Below, in pieces: positions 41,952 to 50,919 of a DNA stretch of 64,000 bases (its first letter is position 1; each line of letters starts with the position of its first letter). Source of the stretch: an uncultured Eubacteriales bacterium (GTDB lineage: Bacteria > Bacillota > Clostridia > Oscillospirales > Oscillospiraceae). Location: positions 6,554-70,553 of the forward strand of contig CABQNH010000006.1 of NCBI GenBank assembly GCA_902465435.1, written 5' to 3'. A program made the translations under genes and the position numbers. A model generated the notes under the pieces. The model was not told where the DNA came from. It ran no database searches and saw only the letters and a program-made list of their open reading frames with translations.

Positions 41952-42813
41952 GCGGCGTTTCTCCCTCCATTGTGTTTGCGATCGCGGCAAAGGCCGCAAT
42001 GTCGAGCGTTTCGCCGCGCACGGTGGGCGAAATGCCGCAGCGCTCCAAAATGGCCTGCAGCTCCTGCTTGGAAAACTCGCCGAAGCCGGAGGACAGGGAA
42101 TTCAGCAGCGTCTTGCGCCGCTGTGCAAAGCTCGCCTTCACGACGCGGAAAAACCGCTTCTCGCTGAGAATTTCGCAGGGCGGGGCGGAGCGCGTCGTCA
42201 GCTTGAGGACGGCAGAGGTGACCTTCGGCTGCGGAACGAAGCACGAGGGCGGTACGTCAAAGCACATCGACGGCTCGGCATAATACTGGCAGAACACGGT
42301 GAACGCGGAATAATCGGAGCTGCCGGCCCCGGCGCAGATGCGCTGCGCGACCTCCTTCTGCACCATCACGGTCACCGTGGAAAACAGGCGGCTTTCCAGC
42401 AGCCGCGATAGGATCGGCGAGGTGATGTAGTAGGGCAAATTGGCGCAGGCAACCGGCTTTAAGCCCAAAAAATGCGTCTCGACCAGTGCATTCAGGTCGG
42501 TTTTCATCACGTCGGCAAAAAGCAGCGTAAAGTTGGAAAAGTCCGCCATGGTCTCCGCCAGCACCGGCTTTAAGCTCGTATCCACCTCGACGGCTACGAC
42601 CTTTCCGGCGCGCAGGCAAAGCTGCTGCGTCAGCGGGCCGAAGCCCGGGCCGACCTCTAAAACGCCGCAGGAGCCGTCGATCCCGGCTTCCTCGGCAATT
42701 CGCGCGGGTACCCAGCGCTGCGTCAGGAAATTTTGCCCCTTGGCCTTGGAAAAATGAAAGCCGCTGCGCTCCGCCAGGGAACGGATCACGGTCATATTGC
42801 ATACATCGATCAT
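41944..42813 (-). CDS. ksgA: 16S rRNA (adenine1518/1519-N6,N6) dimethyltransferase
   Basis: 289 residues from ATG 42813. 'KAKGQNFLTQRWVPARIAEE', SAM-binding 'VLEVGPGFGPLTQQL', catalytic 'ANLPYYITSPIL' and 'PPSCFVPQPKVTSAVLKL'. KsgA methylates two adenines at the 3' end of 16S rRNA late in 30S assembly. The YabE-like gene lies upstream, as in Bacillus, but rnmV is absent between them. Confidence 0.95.
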   Translation of the reverse strand: MIDVCNMTVIRSLAERSGFHFSKAKGQNFLTQRWVPARIAEEAGIDGSCGVLEVGPGFGPLTQQLCLRAGKVVAVEVDTSLKPVLAETMADFSNFTLLFADVMKTDLNALVETHFLGLKPVACANLPYYITSPILSRLLESRLFSTVTVMVQKEVAQRICAGAGSSDYSAFTVFCQYYAEPSMCFDVPPSCFVPQPKVTSAVLKLTTRSAPPCEILSEKRFFRVVKASFAQRRKTLLNSLSSGFGEFSKQELQAILERCGISPTVRGETLDIAAFAAIANTMEGETPHD

Positions 42814-43076
42814 AAAAACCGCCTTTCCGGGCAAACCCGCGCCCGCGTGCAGGATTCTGAAAGCAGGCGCCGCAATGGACGCTCCCGAACCGCCGCGCAG
42901 ATTCGGAGGGCGGAGAATTTCCGTCCCGCCGTACCTATATGTATTCGGGCAGGAACAGTACTCCCGGAGGTCTCCGATTTGTCCGGGAAGCGCACCGCCG
43001 CCATAGCCGCCCGCCATAGAAATAACGCCTTTCGTCCATTTTATCAGACGAAAGGCGTTATTTCAACAATAAAGAA

Positions 43077-44225
43077 TCAGTCCAGAATATATACCGTGCA
43101 GTCACGGCGGCCGAACTGATAGCATTCGGCGATCGTATTGAAGTAAAGGTCGATCTTGTAGCCCTTGATGGCGCCGCCGCAGTCCTCGGCCACAGCGTAG
43201 CCGTAGATATATTTTCCGTCGTTGGAGACAATGTACATTCTGGTTCCGTAAGGAATGACCTTCGGATCGACGGCGATCGCGCCGACGCGGGCAATCGTTC
43301 CGGTCGCGGTATGTCCCGTATAGCCCTCGCAGCTATAGGCCGTGGCATTGCAGGTCAGGACCTTGCTGTAGCGCAGCGTTTCGCCGGATGCGGTCGTAAT
43401 TACGCCGCCGCCTGCGGAGAAGCTGCCGGAGCCGCTGCCACTCCCGGAGGACGAGCCGCCGTTGCTTTTGGATGAGCTACCCCCGCCCTTGCCGGAGGAG
43501 CTGCCGGTAGACTGCTGCGGCTGATAGACCGACAGGAAGGACGTCCCCTCGCTGTCTGCCTGCTCCAGCGCGCGATCCATGCCGGTCAGCAGGATCTCAG
43601 ACTGCATTTCCGTGATTACGGTGCTGCTGAGCGTTCGGCGGCTGTATTCCACGCCGTTGCGGTAGATCACCTCGTCGATTCGATGGATCAGACCGTCACG
43701 GCCCGCCGTCAAAACGCTGGTCTCCCCGGCGGAAAGCGACACGCTCTCGTAGCGCACGCTGTCATAGGGCACCGTCTCGTCATATTCGACCCTGCGCGTC
43801 TGCTCCTCGTAAATCTCCACACGCATGCCGTTGTAGGTTTTCGCGTCAGGCTCGCAGCTCATATGGTCGTTTGCGCCGAGGCGGATGTCCATCCCGGAGA
43901 GCAGGCTCTCCACCGTCTCGCCATAGGTGCCGACGATGGTCGTTTCGCCATGATAGAGCACCGTAACCATCTGCACGCGCTTGACGGTGATGGAGGTCTT
44001 TCCATCCTCATAGGAAGTTTCATAGGTATCTTTTTCGCCCAGCTCGATGCCCGCTTCATCCAGTACGGCGTCTACGTCCGTTTCGTGCGTGGTATGCACC
44101 ACAACGTTGTCGCCGTCGTTAATGATGAAGGTGTTCTGCGCGAACGCGGACTGTATGAAGATCGCCGCGACCGCCGCCGCGAGCAGCAAAATCACGACCG
44201 CCCGCTTCAAAATCTTTCTGTGCAT
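43077..44225 (-). CDS. yabE: YabE-like cell-wall protein: DUF348 repeats, G5 domain, 3D domain
   Basis: 382 residues from ATG 44225, with AAAGGAGGT upstream. N-terminal signal/anchor helix, two DUF348 units (~35-140), a G5 domain (~145-225), a Ser/Gly/Lys linker (~262-295), and a 3D domain with the three Asp of the MltA-like catalytic fold in 'AVDPKVIPYGTRMYI' and 'AEDCGGAIKGYKIDLYF'. Such resuscitation-factor-like proteins are lytic enzymes that remodel peptidoglycan in growth or germination. Confidence 0.9.
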   Translation of the reverse strand: MHRKILKRAVVILLLAAAVAAIFIQSAFAQNTFIINDGDNVVVHTTHETDVDAVLDEAGIELGEKDTYETSYEDGKTSITVKRVQMVTVLYHGETTIVGTYGETVESLLSGMDIRLGANDHMSCEPDAKTYNGMRVEIYEEQTRRVEYDETVPYDSVRYESVSLSAGETSVLTAGRDGLIHRIDEVIYRNGVEYSRRTLSSTVITEMQSEILLTGMDRALEQADSEGTSFLSVYQPQQSTGSSSGKGGGSSSKSNGGSSSGSGSGSGSFSAGGGVITTASGETLRYSKVLTCNATAYSCEGYTGHTATGTIARVGAIAVDPKVIPYGTRMYIVSNDGKYIYGYAVAEDCGGAIKGYKIDLYFNTIAECYQFGRRDCTVYILD

Positions 44226-44311
44226 GATAGATACCTCCTTTCGATTTTTTGAATGCAGTTGCAACAGAAACAAATCGTTACACACTGTAACCATATTGCA
44301 ACTTTTCTAAC

Positions 44312-44339
44312 ATTATAACTTAAAAGCGAAAAAAGTCAA
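44312..44339 (-). promoter_or_regulatory. sigma-A promoter of the yabE-like gene
   Basis: On the minus strand TTGACT (44339-44334), 16-nt spacer, TATAAT (44317-44312). A perfect 0A-box string TTGTCGAA lies just upstream at 44363-44370. Confidence 0.65.
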
Positions 44340-44494
44340 GCTTTTTCTATAAAACAAGTGGTTTGTCGAACTTTTATGTTCCGTTATGTCAACATACACG
44401 ACGCTAAATGCATGGTTGCCGCTGTATATACAACACAATATCTTGCGGAAAGGTTACAATTTAGTTTACATAACTGAAAAAAGTAAGAAAGGAT

Positions 44495-44523
44495 TTGACA
44501 AGCGGGTGGAAACGTGCTATATT
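44495..44523 (+). promoter_or_regulatory. sigma-A promoter of the thrS T-box leader
   Basis: TTGACA (44495-44500), 17-nt spacer, TATATT (44518-44523); start expected near 44530. Confidence 0.8.
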
Positions 44524-44529
44524 CTCGTT

Positions 44530-44793
44530 AGAAAATGGTTGTGACGAAGAAAAAACCGGCAAATGCCGCAGCGCAGAGAGGGAGCGCCCGGTGAAAAGCT
44601 CCTGCTGTTCGGCGTCGGTTTTCACCGCTTCCGAGCCGCTTTGCTGAAATCAGGCTTGACGCCTGAAAATAGGCAAAGACGGGTGCGCCCGTTACCGCGC
44701 AAATGAGCGGCAGATGGTGCGTTCCATCTGCAAGCAGGGTGGAACCGTGGGACTTCATTCCCACCCCTGATACCACATCAGGGGTGGGTTTTT
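44530..44793 (+). promoter_or_regulatory. T-box riboswitch (threonine) controlling thrS
   Basis: Stem I carries the AG-bulge and distal loop sequence CGCAGAGAGGGAGC..CGGTGAAAAG; an ACC (Thr) codon at 44624-44626 in the specifier region suits the downstream gene. The T-box itself, AGCAGGGTGGAACCGTGG (44733-44750), is nearly canonical, and a terminator CCCACCCCTGA/TCAGGGGTGGG plus T-run (44760-44793) follows. Uncharged tRNA-Thr should stabilise the antiterminator and switch on thrS. Confidence 0.93.
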
Positions 44794-44828
44794 GCATACC
44801 TGCCCCAAAAACAAGGAGGCAATGCATT

Positions 44829-46622
44829 ATGTCCGAAGAAAACAATTACACCTTTGAAAACGAAGCCTACCGCAAAACGTACTGGCACACCTGCTCGCAT
44901 GTGATGGCGCAGGCCGTCAAGCGCCTGTACCCCGAGGTGCAGCTTGCCATCGGCCCTTCGATCGAGACCGGCTTTTATTACGATTTCGACGCGCCGTTTT
45001 CCTTCACGACAGAGCATTTGCAGGCGATTGAAGCCGAAATGCGAAAGATCTGCAAGGAAAAGCTGAAGCTTGTCCGCAGCGAGAAGCCGCGCGAGGAGGC
45101 CATTGCGTTCATGGAATCGCGCAATGAGCCGTATAAGGTCGAGCTGATCCGCGACCTGCCGGAGGATGCCGTGATCTCCTTCTATCAGCAGGGCGAATTC
45201 ATTGACCTGTGCGCAGGCCCGCATCTGGACTCAACCGGCCGCATCAAGGGCAATGCCATCAAGCTGACGAAGAGCTGCGGCGCATACTGGCGCGGCGATT
45301 CGAACCGCAAGATGCTGCAGAGGATCTACGGCGTGGCCTTCCCGGAAAAGGAGGAGCTGGACGCTTATCTGGAAAAGCAGGCCGAGGCGCTGCGCCGCGA
45401 CCACAACAAGCTCGGCCGCGAGCTGGAATTCTTCACGACCGTGGACGTCATCGGTCAGGGTCTGCCGATCCTGCTGCCGAAGGGCGCGCGCGTCATCCAG
45501 ACCCTGCAGCGCTGGGTCGAGGACGAGGAGCAGAAGCGCGGCTACCTTCTGACCAAGACACCGCTCATGGCAAAGCGTGAGCTTTATAAGATCTCCGGCC
45601 ATTGGGATCACTATCTCGACGGAATGTTCGTTCTGGGCGACCCGCATGACGAGACAAAGGAATGCTTCGCCCTGCGCCCCATGACCTGCCCGTTCCAGTA
45701 TCAGGTATTTTTGAATCGTGCCCGCTCCTACCGCGACCTTCCCATGCGGCTGGGCGAAACATCCACGCTGTTCCGCAACGAGGATTCCGGCGAAATGCAC
45801 GGCCTCATCCGCGTGCGCCAGTTTACGATCTCGGAGGGACACATTATTCTGCGCCCGGAGCAGTTGGAGGACGAGTTCCGAAACTGCCTAGAGCTGGCAA
45901 AATATCTTCTTGACACGGTCGGTATGCTGGAAAACTGCACCTTCCGCTTCTCCCAGTGGGATCCGAACAACACCAAGAAGTATATCGGCACCCCCGAACA
46001 GTGGGACGAAGCGCAGGGCATCATGGCCAAGATTCTGGATGACCTTGGCGTGGAATACACCATCGGCATCGACGAGGCCGCTTTCTACGGTCCGAAGCTC
46101 GACGTGCAGTATAAGAACGTCTTCGGCAAGGAGGATACCATTGTAACCATTCAGGTCGATCAGCTTCTGGCGGAGCAGTTCGGCATGGAGTACACCGACG
46201 TGGACGGCAAAAAGCGCCGCCCGTATATTCTCCACCGCACCTCTTTAGGCTGCTATGAGCGCACACTGGCTTACCTGATCGAGCGCTATGCCGGCGCGCT
46301 TCCGCTTTGGCTCATGCCGACGCAGGTTCGCGTGCTGCCGATCACCGATCGCGCACACGACTACTCCGAGATGCTGGTGAAAAAGCTTTCCGACGCCGGA
46401 ATCCACTGTGAAGGCGACTACCGCAGCGAAAAGCTGGGCTACAAGATCCGCGAAGCGCAGATGCAGAAAATTCCGTATATGCTCGTCGTCGGCGACCGCG
46501 ATATGGAAAACGGCACGGTTTCCGTCCGCACGCGCGGCGGCGTCGATCTCGGCGCAATGACCCCGGAGGCCTTTATCGCAAAGTGCCGGAAGGAAATTGA
46601 GGAAAAGAACCGCGATTTCTAA
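44829..46622 (+). CDS. thrS: threonine-tRNA ligase lacking the TGS domain
   Basis: 597 residues. It starts almost directly with the editing (SAD) domain: 'HTCSHVMAQAVKRLYP', 'GPSIETGFYYDFD' and 'FIDLCAGPHLDSTG'. The class II core follows: 'GHWDHYLDGMF', 'LRPMTCPFQYQVF' (zinc Cys), 'RNEDSGEMHGLIRVRQFT', 'HRTSLGCYERTLAYLIE', and the anticodon-binding domain (~490-597). The ~60-residue N-terminal TGS domain usual in ThrRS is missing; upstream sequence is the T-box terminator, so it was not simply missed. Start ATG 44829 has AAGGAGG upstream. Confidence 0.96.
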   Translation: MSEENNYTFENEAYRKTYWHTCSHVMAQAVKRLYPEVQLAIGPSIETGFYYDFDAPFSFTTEHLQAIEAEMRKICKEKLKLVRSEKPREEAIAFMESRNEPYKVELIRDLPEDAVISFYQQGEFIDLCAGPHLDSTGRIKGNAIKLTKSCGAYWRGDSNRKMLQRIYGVAFPEKEELDAYLEKQAEALRRDHNKLGRELEFFTTVDVIGQGLPILLPKGARVIQTLQRWVEDEEQKRGYLLTKTPLMAKRELYKISGHWDHYLDGMFVLGDPHDETKECFALRPMTCPFQYQVFLNRARSYRDLPMRLGETSTLFRNEDSGEMHGLIRVRQFTISEGHIILRPEQLEDEFRNCLELAKYLLDTVGMLENCTFRFSQWDPNNTKKYIGTPEQWDEAQGIMAKILDDLGVEYTIGIDEAAFYGPKLDVQYKNVFGKEDTIVTIQVDQLLAEQFGMEYTDVDGKKRRPYILHRTSLGCYERTLAYLIERYAGALPLWLMPTQVRVLPITDRAHDYSEMLVKKLSDAGIHCEGDYRSEKLGYKIREAQMQKIPYMLVVGDRDMENGTVSVRTRGGVDLGAMTPEAFIAKCRKEIEEKNRDF

Positions 46623-46680
46623 TCTATATTGTAGCGGCTTTTCCGCGTGAGATTTGCCGAAAAAACCAATATGCGATACA

Positions 46681-46724
46681 AAAAACCGTTAAGGAACGCA
46701 ATTCTGCATTCCTTAACGGTTTTT
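46681..46724. terminator. thrS terminator, abutting an element remnant
   Basis: AAAAACCGTTAAGGAA / TTCCTTAACGGTTTTT, a 16-bp perfect stem with 12-nt loop, bidirectional. The element fragment begins at the next base (CAGGCTGTCAGCAAAG). Confidence 0.88.
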
Positions 46725-46850
46725 CAGGCTGTCAGCAAAGTCCGTAACCGTCAAAACGAAAAAACGATTTTGACGATTTTCCCTTGCATACGTCCACTCT
46801 TTTTAAGGGATATCCCCAAACAATTCGATTCAAAAAAGAAAATACGATCT
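46725..46850 (-). mobile_element. truncated copy of the palindrome-bracketed element next to the thrS terminator
   Basis: CAGGCTGTCAGCAAAGTCCG then AACCGTCAAAACGA..ACGATTTTGACGATTTTC matches the end of the copy at 59482. Homology fades after ~125 bp (CAATTCGATTCAAAAAAGAA). The other end is missing. Confidence 0.7.
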
Positions 46851-46942
46851 GCGGATGGATTCCGCTGTCCACGAAAAACCGGCCTTTTGCCGTGCGGGCG
46901 CAAAGGACGAAGAAGCCCACCGGTATGTGCCGCGCCGCCCAA

Positions 46943-46980
46943 GGCTTTGCCGGAAAAGCGCCTTGGGCGGCGGCAATGTG
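46943..46980. terminator. terminator-like hairpin downstream of spoIIID
   Basis: GCCGCCCAAGGC / GCCTTGGGCGGC, perfect 12-bp stem with ~14-nt loop, just past the minus-strand spoIIID stop. No long T-run. Confidence 0.6.
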
Positions 46981-46990
46981 GTTTTCGTAT

Positions 46991-47239
46991 TTATTCTCCC
47001 TTGTATTTCTTCCGTGTGGCCATTCCGCCCCGCAGGTGCCGCTCGGCCTTATTGACCTCTAAAATTTCCTTGACCTGCTGGTAGAGCGGGCGGTTAAATT
47101 CCTTCAGCCGCTTTGTCAAATCGTTATGTACCGTGGACTTGCTGACGCCGAATTTTTTTGCCGCGGCGCGAACCGTCGCGTGCGTCTCGATGATGTACAC
47201 AGCCAGTGAGCTGGCTCGTTGTTCGATGTTTTCTCGCAT
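46991..47239 (-). CDS. spoIIID: sporulation transcription factor SpoIIID
   Basis: 82 residues from ATG 47239 (GGAGGTG upstream). 'RASSLAVYIIETHATVRAAA' and the helix-turn-helix 'KKFGVSKSTVHNDLTKRL' are near-identical to Bacillus SpoIIID, a mother-cell regulator acting with sigma-E and sigma-K. The C-terminal basic tail (RKKYKGE) aids DNA binding. Confidence 0.96.
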   Translation of the reverse strand: MRENIEQRASSLAVYIIETHATVRAAAKKFGVSKSTVHNDLTKRLKEFNRPLYQQVKEILEVNKAERHLRGGMATRKKYKGE

Positions 47240-47273
47240 GGTAGACACCTCCCAAGCTGTGCATTGCGTTACC

Positions 47274-47302
47274 AGTCTATGCATATGCGGCGCGCCATAT
47301 GA
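47274..47302 (-). promoter_or_regulatory. possible sigma-E promoter of spoIIID
   Basis: On the minus strand TCATATG (47302-47296), 14-nt spacer, CATAGACT (47281-47274), close to the sigma-E consensus (kmATATT, 14 nt, CATACAnT). Known biology: spoIIID is sigma-E dependent. Confidence 0.45.
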
Positions 47303-47497
47303 GGGAGGTTTTGCTTGCGCTTTCGGCAAGACTGCGGTAAAATAAGCGTAAGGGTCTTACCGCTCCAAGCAATTTTACCCTTTGCTTTGAAAGAAAATTA
47401 CTCTCTGCCGTTTCCGTTCCGCTTCGGAAACAAATCGGTCATCCGCTTCTCATTGGTGAAGCGCTCCGCGCAGAGAAAAGGAAAGGAAACGATTGTC

Positions 47498-49081
47498 ATG
47501 CTTGATTCTATTCTTCGCGGAGGAACGCTGATCGACGGAAGCGGCGCACCGGGCGTTCCGGCGGACCTTGCCATACAAAACGGAAAAATTGCCGCGATCG
47601 GCAATTGCAGCGGGCTGGAAGCGCGGCGCAGTTTCGACGTGCGCGGAAAATGCGTCACGCCGGGTTTTTTGGATATTCACCGCCACGCAGACGCTGCCGT
47701 TTTCCGCCCGGGCTTCGGAGAAGCCGAGCTGCGGCAGGGACTCACCACCATCATCAACGGCAACTGCGGCCTGTCTCTCGCGCCCTTCGGCGCGGCGCAC
47801 CGCGCTGAAATTCTCCAGTATCTCCGGCCTATTACGGGCGCAGTGTCCGAACAAATCGAAACGGACAGCATGGAAGGCTATCTGCGCGGCGCGGCGGCGC
47901 AGAATTTGCCGATCCACGTTGGTATGCTGGTCGGGAACGGCATTCTGCGCGCCGACGGCTTCGGCTATGAGGACGCGCCGATTTCGGATTATGCCCCTTT
48001 GCACCGCGCCATGGAAAAGGCGCTCGCGGAGGGCGCGTTCGGCGTGTCTCTGGGACTTGGCTACGCGCCGGAATGCTTTTATTCGACCGAAGCTTTAATT
48101 CGCGCGCTAGCGCCTCTGCAAGGCAGCGGCATACCCATTACCGTACATATGCGCGAGGAGGGCAGCGCCGTGCTCTCGGCCATCGACGAAATGCTGACGG
48201 TTTGCCGCGCCCTTCATACGCCGGTGCATATCAGCCATTTGAAGGCCATGGGAAAGGAAAACTGGGGCAATAAGATTCCGCAGGCACTTGCCATGCTGCG
48301 CCGCGCCCGTGAGGACGGCCTGCCGGTATCCTGCGACGTCTATCCCTATACCGCAGGCTCCACGCAGCTATTGCATATTCTGCCGCAGGATTTCTTAGGT
48401 GGCGGTCTGGACGCGGTCGTGCAGCGGCTCCGGGATCCCGGCGCGCGGCGGGAGCTATCGGCACGGCTGAAAACCGGCACGGATTTTGACAACATTTCGC
48501 GCCTCGTCGGCTGGGAAAACATTCTTTTATCCACACTGAACAGACCGGAAAACAAAAAATACGAGGGCAAAACGGCGGCGGAAATTGCAAAGGCGCGCGG
48601 TCAGGAGCCGGACGAATGCATCTTTGACCTTTTAGCCGACGAGCGCTGCGCGATCACCATGATCGACTTTATTGCCTCCGAGCAGGACATTGCACAGATT
48701 TTGCAGGACGATTTTGCAAACGTCATCTCCGACAGCACCTATCCCACCGAGGGGATGCCGCATCCGCGCGTTTACGGCACATTTGCACGGATGATTGAAA
48801 AATACGTTTGCCGGGACAAGGTGCTGAGTCTGGAGCAGGCCGTAAGAAAAATGACGCAGGTCCCGGCCGATGTGCTGGGTCTGCGGCAGAAGGGACGGCT
48901 TGCGGTCGGCGCCGATGCGGACATTTTGGTCTTTGCGCCGGAGGCGATCCGCGAAAATGCGACCTATCAGAAGCCGTGCGTCTGTTCCGACGGCTTTGAA
49001 ACCGTGTTTGTCGGCGGCGAAACGGCAATAGAAAACGGGCGCCTCACAGGAAGCCGCTCCGGCGGTGTCCTGCGCAGATAA
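47498..49081 (+). CDS. N-acyl-D-amino-acid deacylase (D-aminoacylase) family amidohydrolase
   Basis: 527 residues. Metal site 'PGFLDIHRHADAAVFRPGFG', then 'GVSLGLGYAPECFYSTEALI', 'ITVHMREEG' and 'VHISHLKAMGKENWG', and C-terminal 'PADVLGLRQKGRLAVGADAD'. The family hydrolyses N-acyl-D-amino acids or related dipeptides, which may come from peptidoglycan. Monocistronic, followed by a strong terminator. Confidence 0.9.
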   Translation: MLDSILRGGTLIDGSGAPGVPADLAIQNGKIAAIGNCSGLEARRSFDVRGKCVTPGFLDIHRHADAAVFRPGFGEAELRQGLTTIINGNCGLSLAPFGAAHRAEILQYLRPITGAVSEQIETDSMEGYLRGAAAQNLPIHVGMLVGNGILRADGFGYEDAPISDYAPLHRAMEKALAEGAFGVSLGLGYAPECFYSTEALIRALAPLQGSGIPITVHMREEGSAVLSAIDEMLTVCRALHTPVHISHLKAMGKENWGNKIPQALAMLRRAREDGLPVSCDVYPYTAGSTQLLHILPQDFLGGGLDAVVQRLRDPGARRELSARLKTGTDFDNISRLVGWENILLSTLNRPENKKYEGKTAAEIAKARGQEPDECIFDLLADERCAITMIDFIASEQDIAQILQDDFANVISDSTYPTEGMPHPRVYGTFARMIEKYVCRDKVLSLEQAVRKMTQVPADVLGLRQKGRLAVGADADILVFAPEAIRENATYQKPCVCSDGFETVFVGGETAIENGRLTGSRSGGVLRR

Positions 49082-49116
49082 TCAGGACGCCTTCGGCGTA
49101 CACCAAAATAAGCAAC

Positions 49117-49172
49117 AGTAGTGACGTTCTTCAATGAAAAACCTCTTTCATTGAGGAACGTCACTTTTTTAC
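49117..49172. terminator. terminator after the D-aminoacylase gene
   Basis: AGTGACGTTC..TCAATGAAA and TTTCATTGA..GAACGTCACT form a long stem, ending in TTTTTT; isolates dnaA from upstream transcription. Confidence 0.85.
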
Positions 49173-49243
49173 ACAGCGCTGCAAATCCGCCGGTCTGCGC
49201 CCATTTCATTGTGCGTTAATGCCTTTGCTGAAATCAGCGGTTT

Positions 49244-49251
49244 TTGTCGAA
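49244..49251. promoter_or_regulatory. 0A-box string upstream of dnaA
   Basis: TTGTCGAA, the exact Spo0A-box consensus, ~35 bp upstream of the dnaA -35 element. Spo0A is known to bind the Bacillus dnaA-oriC region. An 8-mer is expected about twice in a window this size, so evidence is positional only. Confidence 0.35.
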
Positions 49252-49284
49252 TTCTTTATTAATATTGTGTCGTTCGGAATTTGC

Positions 49285-49313
49285 TTGCAATTTTTTAGAT
49301 TCTGTGCTACAAT
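49285..49313 (+). promoter_or_regulatory. sigma-A promoter of dnaA
   Basis: TTGCAA (49285-49290), 17-nt spacer, TACAAT (49308-49313), 50 bp before ATG 49363. Confidence 0.75.
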
Positions 49314-49362
49314 GTAGTTGGTTAAAATTGCGTATTTTATACCCTTTTGAAAGGAGCCTGCC

Positions 49363-50676
49363 ATGTATTCCTCCGATTATGTATGGGCAAAGATCCTTGC
49401 TTATCTGGAAAAGCGGCTCACCGCGACGATCATCTCCGCATGGTTTGACGATGCGGAGGTCGTAGAGCTGACGGATACGCGCCTTGTACTGTACTCGCCC
49501 TCGCCTTACCGCAAGGATATTATCGAGCACCGCTGCGCCGACTATATCCGCGCCGCAATGAAGGAGCTTTTTGAAACGGATATTGAGCTTGTCGTATTCG
49601 GCGACGAGGAGCTTGCCTCCTACCGCGATAAGAGCAAGCGTCCCGCCTTCATCGAATTCAATCCACAGTTTACCTTTGATAAATTCGTCGTCGGCTCCTC
49701 AAACTCCTTTGCCTATGCCGCCGCCTTTGCCGTGGCGAATCATCCGGCGGAGGTCTATAACCCGCTGTTTATTTACGGCCCCTCCGGCCTTGGCAAAACG
49801 CATCTGCTTTATGCCATTGCCGCTGAGATCCACCACGCAAATCCGCAGTACAACATCGTTTATATCAAGGGCGACCAATTCACCAACGAGCTGATCACCG
49901 CCCTGAAGGACGGCAAAAATATAGAATTCCGTGAAAAATACCGCAATGCGGATCTTTTTCTGATGGACGACATCCAGTTCATCGGCGGCAAGGCCTCCAC
50001 GGAGGAGGAATTCTTTCATACCTTCAACACGCTCTACGAAAATCATAAGCAGATCATTCTGACCTCCGACCGCAGCCCTTCGGAGCTGGTTCGTTTGGAG
50101 GACCGGCTGCGCACCCGTTTTGAATGGGGTCTGATCTGCGACGTGCAGCCGCCAGATTACGAAACGCGCATGGCGATCATTAAAAGCAAGGCCATTTCGC
50201 TCGGTCTTGATTTTTCGGACGAGGTCTGCAATTACATTGCCGAAAATATTACGAACAATGTGCGGCAGTTAGAGGGCTCGGTCAAAAAAATCAAGGCGCT
50301 GCACGATCTGACCGGAATGCCCATCGACGTGCAGAACGTCGCGCGTGCCATCAAGGATATGTATCGCGGCAATGAGCAGGCGCTTCCCACGCCGAACCTG
50401 ATCATCGGCGAAGTCTGCCGCTTCTATTCCATTGCCGAATCGACACTGCGCAGCACGCAGAAAAGCCGCGGCACCGCCGAAGCGCGGCAGGTCGCCATGT
50501 ATCTGATCCGCAAGCTGACAAATCTCAGCTTCCCCGACATCGGCAAAGAATTCGGCAAGGATCACACGACCGTGATTTATGCCATCAAGAAGGTCGAGCA
50601 GGCACTCTCCAATCCCAACACCGGTATGCAGGACAACATCCGCGACATCATTGCAAATATCAATTCCAAGCTCTAA
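49363..50676 (+). CDS. dnaA: chromosomal replication initiator DnaA
   Basis: 437 residues. Domain I (~1-80), short linker, AAA+ domain III with 'FIYGPSGLGKTHLLYAIAAE' Walker A, 'LFLMDDIQFIGGKAS' Walker B and 'DRLRTRFEWGLICDVQPPD', and domain IV with the DnaA-box recognition helix 'GKDHTTVIYAIKKVEQ'. AAAGGAGCC precedes ATG. It assembles on the boxes just downstream and opens the DNA. Confidence 0.98.
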   Translation: MYSSDYVWAKILAYLEKRLTATIISAWFDDAEVVELTDTRLVLYSPSPYRKDIIEHRCADYIRAAMKELFETDIELVVFGDEELASYRDKSKRPAFIEFNPQFTFDKFVVGSSNSFAYAAAFAVANHPAEVYNPLFIYGPSGLGKTHLLYAIAAEIHHANPQYNIVYIKGDQFTNELITALKDGKNIEFREKYRNADLFLMDDIQFIGGKASTEEEFFHTFNTLYENHKQIILTSDRSPSELVRLEDRLRTRFEWGLICDVQPPDYETRMAIIKSKAISLGLDFSDEVCNYIAENITNNVRQLEGSVKKIKALHDLTGMPIDVQNVARAIKDMYRGNEQALPTPNLIIGEVCRFYSIAESTLRSTQKSRGTAEARQVAMYLIRKLTNLSFPDIGKEFGKDHTTVIYAIKKVEQALSNPNTGMQDNIRDIIANINSKL

Positions 50677-50919
50677 GCGTTATCCACAGGGGCTGTGAGC
50701 TGTGAATTTCTTTCTGTGGATTTTCTGTTCTTTTTTGCGCGGCGGCGCGTGCCTGTGAAAAAACGATCGTTTATTCACAATAGGCTGTGAATTTCTTTTC
50801 GTTGAAATATAAGGGCTTGCGCCGTTTTTCCACATAAGTTTTCCCTACTACTATTACTACTACAAATTATTCTTTCCTTCTTTTAAAAAGATAGATTTCT
50901 GGAAAGCGAGGTCGAAACT
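50677..50919. other. oriC (dnaA-dnaN intergenic origin unit)
   Basis: DnaA boxes: TTATCCACA exact at 50680-50688; TTATTCACA (50771-50779) and TTTTCCACA (50826-50834) one-base variants; weaker TGTGGATTT at 50715 and TGTGAATTT at about 50701 and 50786 on the other strand. Right after the box at 50826 comes CTACTACTATTACTACTAC (50845-50863), a DnaA-trio array as in Bacillus, then AT-rich DNA to dnaN. This is a complete basal unwinding layout. Confidence 0.88.

Noticed and set aside
42926..42960. CCGTACCTATATGT string before ksgA as another element copy
   Set aside because: Only about 12 bases resemble the element core and no flanking element sequence is present.
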